6,296 nt of DNA from Roseovarius sp. (lineage in GTDB: Bacteria > Pseudomonadota > Alphaproteobacteria > Rhodobacterales > Rhodobacteraceae), in contig SLDH01000308.1 of the NCBI GenBank assembly GCA_007125415.1, positions 1-6,296 of the forward strand, given 5' to 3'. A program made the translations under genes and the position numbers. Numbering within the stretch: the stretch's first letter is position 1; each line of letters begins with the position of its first letter. This document shows, one piece after another, positions 1 through 5,621 of this stretch. The notes under the pieces were generated by a model. It did not search any database. It was given only the letters and a program-made list of their open reading frames with translations, and was not told the origin of the DNA.

Positions 1-17
1 ATAGCGACGAGATATTA

Positions 18-575
18 ATGCAACTGGACCAGCCGATCATGGGCAAACAATGCATCATCCGCGTCTTCGGGCCCAGCCTCATTGCCATCTCCTTTGCAAT
101 GGGCTCCGATCTTCGGGCAGAGCCGCTGTTTTCCGAAGAGAAGACAGAAAACTGTGTAAGCGCGATCACAGCGACCTCTCCGGGGCTGTCGGAACACCGC
201 GTTCTCGACTGTGTAGGGCGCGCGGCCGGGGCCTGCATGATGACGCCGGGCGGCGATACCACCGTGGGCATGCTGGCCTGTCTCGACGGTGAGCTGGCAT
301 ATTGGGACGCCCGGCTCAATGCCGCTTATGCGGAGCGTATCGCGGTGGCGCAAACGCAGGATGCCGAGCTGCGGACGCTCGGCTCGGCCAACGCCTCGGT
401 CGAGGAAAGCCTGCGCGCAGCGCAACGGGCCTGGATCGCCTTCAGGGATGCGTCCTGCCTCTATGAGCAGGCGCAATGGATGGGCGGAACGGGTGGCGGA
501 CCTGCCACGCTCGCCTGCCACATGCACGAGACCGCGCGGCAGGCGCTGAAGCTGGAAGGCTGGTGGGCGCAGTGA
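18..575 (+). CDS. Exported LprI/DUF1311-family protein
   Basis: Small exported protein of the DUF1311 (lysozyme inhibitor LprI N-terminal) family. The C-terminal half carries the family pattern: a Cys-Leu-Asp start, a helix of the type LNAAYAERI, then AQRAWIAFRDASC and, after a Gly-rich turn, LACHMHETARQAL. Numbered from the ATG at 39, the cysteines of the domain are about C81, C140 and C160, the usual disulfide-type positions of this family. The N-terminus is a signal peptide (hydrophobic PSLIAISFAM, probable cleavage after LRA before EP), so the product should be periplasmic. Two in-frame starts are possible. ATG 18 has a weak GAGA-like upstream element; ATG 39 gives a cleaner signal peptide (MGKQCIIRV...) of 178 aa but has no visible ribosome site. 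Lysozyme inhibition is known only for some relatives and is not shown here. The next gene overlaps its stop codon, suggesting co-translation. Confidence 0.85.
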   Translation: MQLDQPIMGKQCIIRVFGPSLIAISFAMGSDLRAEPLFSEEKTENCVSAITATSPGLSEHRVLDCVGRAAGACMMTPGGDTTVGMLACLDGELAYWDARLNAAYAERIAVAQTQDAELRTLGSANASVEESLRAAQRAWIAFRDASCLYEQAQWMGGTGGGPATLACHMHETARQALKLEGWWAQ

Positions 576-1174
576 TCCGGGCCATCCTGACCATCCTTGG
601 TCTCGCAATGAGCGCTCCTGTGGCGGTCCTGGCGGACACCACCCGCCCACCTGTGCCCGGCTGGCAGACTGACCCGGAGGCTTGCGTCTGGCACTGGCGT
701 GAGGGGGGCGGAATCGGGCTCTGGGCCGAAAGCTGCGTCTTGAACAGAACGGTCTGGCAGGTTCGGTGGGATGACGACCGCGGAGCTTTCGTTACGCGGA
801 GCGGCGACATGGTGACAGGCGTTGCGGTGCAGGGTTTCACCCTGCCGCCGGGATCTGGCATCGCGGTGCTCAGTGACACCTTGATCGCAGGCGGCCAGCT
901 CGAAGCGGATTCCCCCTGCACGTGGCAGACCATCGCGCTGCGCCCCGCGCCGCGCACCATGACGTTTCACGTTCTCGCCCCGAAAGATCCTGCGGCCCTC
1001 GCGCCGACCGCGGCCAGAGAGGTTCCCGACCCCGTCTGCGGACCCTACGGCGCCTCGACCCATGGTGTGAGGTATTTTATCACCGATCTGCGCTGGCCGG
1101 ACCGCGCGATCTTCGTCGAAGAGGGTCAGGAACGACCACTGTTCGATCCGACGAGCATCACCCGCCTGCCCTAA
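572..1174 (+). CDS. Exported four-cysteine protein of unknown function
   Basis: I do not recognise a named family. The start chosen is GTG 572, which overlaps the stop of the upstream DUF1311 gene as GTGA and gives a clear signal peptide: charged n-region (IRA), hydrophobic core (ILTILGLAMSAPVAV), and probable cleavage after VLA before DTT. A GGAAGG element lies about 13 nt upstream. The same frame is open further left to 476, but that stretch lies inside the upstream domain and would bury the signal peptide. The mature part of about 180 aa is rich in Trp and has four cysteines (EACVW, ESCVL, SPCTW, PVCGPYG), consistent with two disulfides in the periplasm. The C-terminal third (PVCGPYG, then YFITDLRWPDRAIFVEEG) looks folded and conserved-like. 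The four-base overlap implies translational coupling and perhaps a joint envelope role with the LprI-like protein; that is inference. Confidence 0.75.
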   Translation: MIRAILTILGLAMSAPVAVLADTTRPPVPGWQTDPEACVWHWREGGGIGLWAESCVLNRTVWQVRWDDDRGAFVTRSGDMVTGVAVQGFTLPPGSGIAVLSDTLIAGGQLEADSPCTWQTIALRPAPRTMTFHVLAPKDPAALAPTAAREVPDPVCGPYGASTHGVRYFITDLRWPDRAIFVEEGQERPLFDPTSITRLP

Positions 1175-1186
1175 CCCCGTGGCGGC

Positions 1187-1780
1187 TCAGCGGGCGAATT
1201 CAAGGATATCGAATTCCGACCCGGCCAGAGGTGCCGGGAACTCCAGCCGCAGGCGCCCGTCATCAAGCCGCGTCAAGACCGCCATCTGATTGCGCGACTG
1301 GTCCTCCCCAAACCAGATCGGTGCCTTATCGGGGCCATGAAGCGCGCCAAGATAGAGCAATCGTTCCTCGCTCAGGCGGTAGAGCCGGCCCATGGTCCGC
1401 TCTGAGCCGCCCGACTTCCGGATCACCCAGCCTGCCCCGTCGTCGAAGATCCGACAGGAAAACCAGCCATAGACCTTGAGTGCCGGATCGCCGCCCAGCT
1501 TTAGGTAACGACAACGCCAGTCGCCGCTCGGGTCGTAGCCCTCGTCGAAGGACAAAGATTGCCCGGCAAGCACCTGCTCGAGCGTCGAGCCCGCGATCGT
1601 TTCGGGACCGGCTGTTGCTGTGGTGATCGCCGCCGCACGGCGCTGATCGAATTCCGCGAGCACCTCCCGGTCCTCATCCGACATCAGGCCGACGATCGCA
1701 CCATCCGCGAAAGCTGGGGCCGTGATGCCCGAAAAGGCGAGCAAGAGCGCCAAAGTGCACCAAGTTACGCGTCTGTCCAT
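1187..1780 (-). CDS. DUF4893 domain exported protein
   Basis: Predicted periplasmic protein of the DUF4893 family, function unknown. With the start at ATG 1780 it has 197 aa and an obvious signal peptide (MDRRVTWC, hydrophobic LALLLAFSGITA, cleavage after AFA before DG). The family signature is visible in the mature part: an N-terminal helix with EFDQRRAAA (about residues 43-51), then GDWRCRYLKLGG (86-97) and VYGWFSCRI (103-111), whose two cysteines C90 and C109 probably pair. The frame is open further upstream to 1879, and another ATG lies at 1792. ATG 1780 is preferred because GGAT lies about 7 nt upstream, while the 1792 start has GAG directly abutting it. The gene converges on the exported-protein pair to its left with only 12 bp between stops, too short for a separate terminator that I can see. 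Confidence 0.85.
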   Translation of the reverse strand: MDRRVTWCTLALLLAFSGITAPAFADGAIVGLMSDEDREVLAEFDQRRAAAITTATAGPETIAGSTLEQVLAGQSLSFDEGYDPSGDWRCRYLKLGGDPALKVYGWFSCRIFDDGAGWVIRKSGGSERTMGRLYRLSEERLLYLGALHGPDKAPIWFGEDQSRNQMAVLTRLDDGRLRLEFPAPLAGSEFDILEFAR

Positions 1781-1924
1781 GAGCAGATCCATCTCGATCA
1801 AGTGTTTTGAGGATAGTATGACTTCGTTGACACGAGCGCACAAGTTGGCAGGGCGCTGTTCCGACCGGTTCCAGGCCATCTTGCTGTTCGGATGTTATCT
1901 TGAATCACCGCGTGCGAGAGCAGT

Positions 1925-2360
1925 ATGGCCAGACCTCGAAAACCACGGACCGTTCTGCCCTCACCCTATCTCAAGAGGTCACCTGAGCCCGACCACACGA
2001 ACCACGCCCGAAAGACGGCCCGTTTTCCTGGCGTATCTCGACGCCCCAGAGCGGAGCATGGAGTTCACGACCCCCATGCCCATCGTCTTGGGAGAAAATG
2101 GTTGCGGTCAAGCAACCTTGATCGAGACGTCGCGGGCCTGGCCGGTTACGACGAGACCGTTGGTGGCAAGGGATATCGGCTGTTCGATCATTTCACCGCG
2201 CTCGCGGTGTCGGGAACTCCTTTGGCCGAGCATCTGCGTGCAGCGTGGTTGCCGAAGATCACGTCCGGTTGGTTCGTTCGGGCTGAAGATTTTTTGGGCC
2301 CTGGCCCGATACCTCGATGATATGCTCGGTGGTGAGCCCGATTTCCTGTTTTCGCGTAGC
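1925..2360 (+). pseudogene. Decayed AAA/ABC-type ATPase, 5' part only
   Basis: Remnant of a predicted ATPase resembling the stand-alone AAA/ABC ATPases (COG3910-like) of alphaproteobacteria. ATG 1925 follows a GAGAG element with 4-nt spacing and begins MARPRKPRTVLPSPYLKR. Homologous-looking pieces then alternate between two frames. The first frame carries the start. The other carries FLAYLDAPERSMEFTTP and GENGCGQATLIE from about 2022 to 2126. The first frame resumes with VAGLAGYDE, EHLRAAWLPKITSGWF and VRAEDF from 2129 to about 2290. The second resumes with ALARYLDDMLGGEPDFL to about 2355. At least three frame changes are therefore needed (between 1979 and 2022, near 2127, and in the T6 run 2290-2295). 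The Walker A site reads GENGCGQA instead of GxxGxGK[ST], so the catalytic Lys and the Ser/Thr are gone. The C-terminal half, with Walker B and signature motifs, is missing; the sequence breaks off just before transposase-derived DNA. The family call rests on recalled motif resemblance. Confidence 0.7.
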
Positions 2361-2439
2361 CCTCGATTGAGCTCTGTCTCAATCTGTGTAGCGCCGCTTT
2401 CCTGAATCGGGATGATTCAGGTGGGGCAATGCCCGATCC
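2361..2439. other. Junction segment between two gene remnants
   Basis: This segment separates the end of recognisable ATPase sequence from the start of recognisable transposase sequence. It shows no coding signal that I can match. It contains a perfect 8-bp inverted repeat with a 5-nt loop at 2401-2421 (CCTGAATC, GATTCAGG). It may hold a degraded insertion-sequence end or a deletion scar, but no clear terminal repeat partner or target duplication was found. Confidence 0.4.
2401..2421. repeat. Perfect 8-bp inverted repeat, 5-nt loop
   Basis: CCTGAATC at 2401-2408 and GATTCAGG at 2414-2421 are exact reverse complements around GGGAT. No run of T follows on either strand, so it is not a standard intrinsic terminator. 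Its place at the border between the ATPase and transposase remnants suggests part of an old element end or an operator-like palindrome. Confidence 0.5.
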
Positions 2440-2740
2440 CCCGGCTTCGCCAGGATGCGGAGCCTCCTCATGCGCTGCAGGAAAATCTTGCCCAGACGGC
2501 AATCTGGCCCGCTTGATGCATGGATCGACACCACCATCGAGTCGAACATCATCCCGGTCATGCGATTTGCCCGCACGCTACACCGCGATATCGATGCCGT
2601 GCGCAAAGCCATCGAACTGCCGTGGAGCAACGGTCAGGCAGAAGGGCAGGTCAACCGGCTGAAGGCCCTCAAACGCGCCATGTACAGCCGGACCAGAACT
2701 GTTGCAGGCGAGAATGCTGCCGTTCCGCCACACGGATTGA
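2440..2740 (+). pseudogene. ISL3-family transposase, 3' remnant with frameshift
   Basis: C-terminal part of an ISL3-family DDE transposase. The frame beginning at about 2440 reads RSLLMRCRKIL, then LDAWIDTTIES, MRFARTLHRDIDAVRKAI and LPWSNGQAEGQVNRLKALKRAMYSR. The WSNGQxEGQxNRLKxLKRxMY block is the hallmark end of this family and includes the catalytic-region Glu (QAEGQ). At about 2689-2690 the frame breaks: the adjacent frame continues with GPELLQARMLPFRHTD and a TGA at 2738-2740, which is the normal carboxyl end. The first several hundred residues, including the zinc finger and the first two catalytic Asp residues, are absent, so the gene cannot transpose. Because of the frameshift, the main frame avoids its own stop and runs into the rhomboid gene. 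Confidence 0.85.
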
Positions 2741-2841
2741 CGCAGAACCAGCTTAGGGGCAACGCGACAGCAGGCCATTGTTCCTTTGTGAAATCCTGCG
2801 ATATCGATCCACGGCTCTGGCTCAAGGGCCTTCACGCATAT
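2741..2841. mobile_element. Probable right end of the ISL3-type element
   Basis: Sequence between the ancestral transposase stop (2738-2740) and the rhomboid start. ISL3 elements end within roughly 50-100 bp of the transposase stop in an imperfect inverted repeat that often finishes in GGCTC-like sequence. The stretch around 2785-2817, ending CCACGGCTC, is a plausible decayed right terminus. The left terminus is not present, so no repeat pair can be demonstrated. The segment would also carry whatever promoter and leader the rhomboid gene uses. Confidence 0.35.
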
Positions 2842-2853
2842 ATGTGGCAAGGC

Positions 2854-3540
2854 ATGACAAACCGGCACCCATCCGACGAACACGAGGCGCATGAGGCCGG
2901 GGCACCGCTTTTCTTGTGGGTCTTGATCGGCGTCCTCGCCGTCATTGAAATCGCCCTGAGCCTCTCCGAAGCTGGATACCTGGGCTCGTTCAACTGGAGA
3001 TGGTCGGCATTTGCGATGGGTGCGTTTTGGCAGCCGCTCTTCTCTGATGCCGTGGCTGAGCTCTATCCGGGCCAGAAGCTCCTGATGTTCGTGAGCTACG
3101 CGTTTCTTCACGGCAGCCTTGTCCATCTTGCGATCAACAGCGTCATTCTGCTCGCATTGGGAAAGGTTGCCGCGAACCGTATCGGCGCTGTCAGAACTCT
3201 TCTGCTTCTGTTGTTGTCAGCCGTCGGCGGTGGGCTCGCCTTTGGACTGCTCTCTTCCAGCAACGGGCCGATGATCGGCGCATCGGGTGCCGTTTTCGGC
3301 CTGCTCGGGCTCTGGCAGGCCTGGGACTACCAGATGAGGAAAGTCACAGGCCTTCCGTTGCGACCGGTAGTTCTTGCAATCCTGGGGCTGATCGCCGCAA
3401 ATCTTGTCTTCTTCGTGATCCTAGATGGCGGCTTGGCCTGGGAAGCCCATTTCGGCGGGTGGCTGGTCGGATGGCTGTCGGCTCGACATCTTACGGCCTT
3501 CAAGGCACGCGATGAGCACTCGCGGGAACGCAGGAACTGA
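2854..3540 (+). CDS. Rhomboid family intramembrane serine protease
   Basis: Polytopic inner-membrane protease that cleaves transmembrane substrates with a Ser-His dyad. From ATG 2854 it has 228 aa, normal for a basic six-helix bacterial rhomboid. Catalytic Ser144 lies in GASGAVFG and catalytic His199 in AHFGGW. The oxyanion/structural triad is H86, H91 and N95 (HGSLVHLAIN), with the same spacing as GlpG H145/H150/N154. A WR pair (48-49) lies in the L1 loop. Hydrophobic segments fall at about 17-37, 78-103, 111-132, 143-157, 169-190 and 197-212. The short His/Glu-rich N-terminus carries no extra domain, and the C-terminal tail is charged (KARDEHSRERRN). ATG 2842 is an alternative start; neither has a well-spaced ribosome site. 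The frame is open upstream through the transposase remnant back to 2416, but that part is not rhomboid. All active-site residues are present, so the gene is probably functional. Substrate unknown. Confidence 0.9.
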   Translation: MTNRHPSDEHEAHEAGAPLFLWVLIGVLAVIEIALSLSEAGYLGSFNWRWSAFAMGAFWQPLFSDAVAELYPGQKLLMFVSYAFLHGSLVHLAINSVILLALGKVAANRIGAVRTLLLLLLSAVGGGLAFGLLSSSNGPMIGASGAVFGLLGLWQAWDYQMRKVTGLPLRPVVLAILGLIAANLVFFVILDGGLAWEAHFGGWLVGWLSARHLTAFKARDEHSRERRN

Positions 3541-3586
3541 GGTCCGCAGGCGGGGCTCAAGCGTGGCAAGCTGCGCCCTCAGCCTC

Positions 3587-3613
3587 GGCGCTGCGCGCGC
3601 AGGTCCGCGCGCC
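3587..3613. other. GC-only hairpin between convergent genes
   Basis: The 91-bp gap between the convergent rhomboid and M24 genes contains GCGCGC at 3595-3600 and again at 3607-3612 around a 6-nt loop, and alternatively GGCGC 3587-3591 with GCGCC 3609-3613. No T tract follows on either strand. It could slow polymerase at the convergence, but it is weak evidence for an intrinsic terminator in GC-rich DNA. Nothing else was seen in this gap. Confidence 0.25.
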
Positions 3614-3631
3614 AGACTTGCCGACGCGCAC

Positions 3632-4771
3632 TCAGATGCGCAGCAATCGTCGCGGTGTTCTGGTCAGGCGAACGCCACCTTCGTCAGTAACCTGCACTGT
3701 TTCGCTGAACGCGAGGCCGGCGGCGGCCGCGTACATGTGAAAGACCATGTTCCGCTTCAGGCGCCAGTCGTCGCCGGGACGAAACACATAGGTAAAATCA
3801 CTGGAACGGCAGGTGAACTGTTGATAATAGCCCAGACTGTAGCCGCTGACATTCAGGTAGCTGCTTTTGAGTCCGGCCTTCAACATCCCGTCGCGCATGA
3901 TTGCATCGACATCGCAGGCTTTCGCGCCGGTGCACATTGCAGCAATCTGGCGGTCCTGGATGCCCACGATAGTCGCTGCCATCGCGCTGATGCTCTCATC
4001 GGGCACCCCGATGAAGACCGGGCGCATGATGCGCGCCGAGTATCCATAATACTGTGGAATAAGCTCTACATGCAGGATGTCGCCCTGTTCGAGTGGGACA
4101 TCTTCGACCAGCGCGTGCATCCGGCTGTCTGTCAGCGCCTTTGTGACCGGGCCGACAACCCCGGCATCGCCGCCCAACCGGATCGTGTGCGCCGCGGCCA
4201 TCGCCACGCAATCGCGGTCGGTATCACCCGGCCTGAAGTCGCGCAGGATAGCGGCAAGCGCCTGATCGGCGATATCGCTGGCGCGCTGCAACAGCCTGAT
4301 TTCATCATTGCACTTCACTGCGCGCATGTCGCGCAACAGGGCGGAAAAATCGTGCCATTGCGTATCGGGCAGGGCATCGCACACCGCCTCAAAACGGTTC
4401 AGTGTCATGGCATAGCCGTCGCGATCAATGGCGATCCTGCCGTGCGGCATTCCCCGCGCCTTGATCTGCTCAACAAGTATCGAGATCGGGTCGTCCCAAT
4501 CGGCATAACCGATGACGGTCGATGCCGGAAGCGGCGCGTAGTCCAGACATGTGCCCCGATCAACGCTGCGCAGGATCATGACAATCTCGCCTTCTGCAGG
4601 GATCAGGCAGAATTGCTGGAAGCCTTCGGACATTGCGTAACCGATCGCGTGGAAGATCAACTCGGGTTGATCGAGCAACACCATGTCAATACCAAGCGCC
4701 ACCATTTCGGCGCGCAGCCTCTCATGGCGCAAGCCAAGCTCGTGTTCTGGAATTATTGTTGTTTTGTGCAT
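3632..4771 (-). CDS. Creatinase-fold M24 family hydrolase lacking metal ligands
   Basis: Member of the M24 (aminopeptidase P/creatinase, 'pita-bread') superfamily, 379 aa from ATG 4771 and probably cytoplasmic. Residues 1-130 form the creatinase N-terminal domain (ELGLRHERLRAEMVALGIDMVLL near the start); residues about 150-379 form the pita-bread domain. The five canonical metal ligands D-D-H-E-E align with E236 (HVELI), R247 (SARIMRP), Y311 (GYSLG), Y347 (FHMYAA) and E357 (SETVQVT), so only the last is kept. H219 (RMHAL) sits where the conserved His before the first ligand is expected, the position of the catalytic His in creatinase. The pattern fits metal-independent C-N hydrolases such as creatinase and ectoine hydrolase DoeA/EutD more than a true Xaa-Pro aminopeptidase. 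The frame is open upstream to 4894, but that would overlap the racemase-like gene by 83 nt; ATG 4771 has GGA about 7-8 nt upstream. It is the last gene of the operon visible here. Substrate unknown. Confidence 0.85.
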   Translation of the reverse strand: MHKTTIIPEHELGLRHERLRAEMVALGIDMVLLDQPELIFHAIGYAMSEGFQQFCLIPAEGEIVMILRSVDRGTCLDYAPLPASTVIGYADWDDPISILVEQIKARGMPHGRIAIDRDGYAMTLNRFEAVCDALPDTQWHDFSALLRDMRAVKCNDEIRLLQRASDIADQALAAILRDFRPGDTDRDCVAMAAAHTIRLGGDAGVVGPVTKALTDSRMHALVEDVPLEQGDILHVELIPQYYGYSARIMRPVFIGVPDESISAMAATIVGIQDRQIAAMCTGAKACDVDAIMRDGMLKAGLKSSYLNVSGYSLGYYQQFTCRSSDFTYVFRPGDDWRLKRNMVFHMYAAAAGLAFSETVQVTDEGGVRLTRTPRRLLRI

Positions 4772-4811
4772 TTTATGTCCAACTGGAATTTGCGGAATGC
4801 TTCTGATGGCG

Positions 4812-5621
4812 TCAGCAGGTGATGCGCCTGCCCAACATGCCGAAACCATCAAGATCGCTGTCATACCCGGCAAGCCTGAGCGCGTGCCATGCAAGGGCCT
4901 GATTGCTGGTGATCACCGGCAAGCCGATCGCCTCCTCGATCTGTTCGATCAGCGATACAACCCGAAGTGCGGTGCAACTGATGAACAGGGCCTGCGCTCC
5001 GTCAAGCCGCTGTTCGAGCGCCGTCGCGATGATGTCCTCGCGCAGGACCTGGCCGAGCTCGGAATCAAGCTCCAGCCCATAGGTCGTGGTGTGAATCACA
5101 TCAAAGCCCTTCGCGATGAAGGCCGCGCGCATAAAGGCCGTCACATCCCGCGTGTAGGGTGCGAGAAACGCGATGCTTTCAATCCCGAGATGACGGAACG
5201 CTTCGGTGGCGGCCGTAAAGGGATTCGTGACTGGAACGTCCGGCCGCACAGACCGAAGCAGGCGCTCCAGTTCATCTTCACCCATTGCAATGGCACCTGA
5301 CGTGCAGCAATAGATCATCACATCGAGGGGTTCGTCCGGGGTGATCGTCATCGCCGCACGCACCAGATCACCGCGCATCTCGACCAGCTTTTCCAGCGAG
5401 ATCGTGTTCGAATTCATCACCCGTGTCGTCAGCAGCAACGCATCCTCGGGGAGGATCGCGTGCATCTCTTCCTCACCGGTAAGGCCCGAGGCCAGGTCGA
5501 TCATGCCGATCCTCGCCTTCCAGATAGCGCCGAGCGCGGGCAGCACCGGGCGCAGGGTGATGTCGCATGCGATTGTCGCGTTGCCGGGCGCCATATCGGC
5601 AAGCGGCTGGGGGTCATCCAT
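4812..5621 (-). CDS. Asp/Glu racemase / maleate isomerase / EutA-like enzyme
   Basis: Cytoplasmic enzyme of 269 aa in the Asp/Glu racemase fold family that includes maleate cis-trans isomerase, arylmalonate decarboxylase and ectoine-utilisation protein EutA. The two family cysteines are visible: C106 in CCTSGAIAMGE (with an extra C105) and C216 in FISCTALR, which in relatives act on opposite faces of the substrate. The N-terminal strand is ARIGMIDLASG, followed by a helix and LPEDALLLTTRV; the second domain begins at TNPFTAATEAFRHLGI and contains AFLAPYTRDV. Length and layout match maleate isomerase/EutA better than the shorter glutamate racemases. ATG 5621 is supported by AAGGGA 8 nt upstream. 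It overlaps the permease stop by 8 bp (ATGGATGA), and the M24 gene follows after 40 bp, so the three form one transcription unit. The presence of two cysteines argues for isomerisation or racemisation rather than AMDase-type decarboxylation, which uses one; the substrate cannot be read from sequence. Confidence 0.82.
   Translation of the reverse strand: MDDPQPLADMAPGNATIACDITLRPVLPALGAIWKARIGMIDLASGLTGEEEMHAILPEDALLLTTRVMNSNTISLEKLVEMRGDLVRAAMTITPDEPLDVMIYCCTSGAIAMGEDELERLLRSVRPDVPVTNPFTAATEAFRHLGIESIAFLAPYTRDVTAFMRAAFIAKGFDVIHTTTYGLELDSELGQVLREDIIATALEQRLDGAQALFISCTALRVVSLIEQIEEAIGLPVITSNQALAWHALRLAGYDSDLDGFGMLGRRITC

Noticed and set aside
15..650. Minus-strand open frame of 211 codons opposite the DUF1311 gene
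   Set aside because: Pro/Arg/Gly-rich composition, no motif, and it lies opposite a well-supported family member with a signal peptide.
1828..1833. TTGACA on the plus strand upstream of the ATPase pseudogene
   Set aside because: No acceptable -10 element at 16-18 bp downstream.
1813..1843. Possible promoter of the DUF4893 gene (TACTAT at 1813-1818 and TTGTGC at 1838-1843 on the minus strand)
   Set aside because: Both boxes match consensus poorly and the 19-bp spacer is long; too weak to annotate.
1722..2405. Single plus-strand open frame of 227 codons
   Set aside because: It begins antisense to the DUF4893 gene, and only parts of it (about 2022-2126 and 2296-2355) match the ATPase; the rest is out of frame. 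It is better read as pieces of a pseudogene.
2799..2806. CGATATCG palindrome near the presumed insertion-sequence end
   Set aside because: Eight-bp palindromes of this kind are expected by chance; no second copy or context supports a site.
2578..3126. Minus-strand open frame of 182 codons
   Set aside because: Antisense across the transposase remnant and the first half of the rhomboid gene; no motif.
3425..4822. Long plus-strand open frame of 465 codons
   Set aside because: It runs antisense to the M24 gene, whose domain motifs are clear on the minus strand, and begins inside the rhomboid gene. The translation has no recognisable motif and reflects GC-rich third-position bias.
4683..5300. 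Plus-strand open frame of 205 codons over the racemase-like gene
   Set aside because: Antisense shadow of a gene with catalytic cysteine motifs and a good ribosome site.
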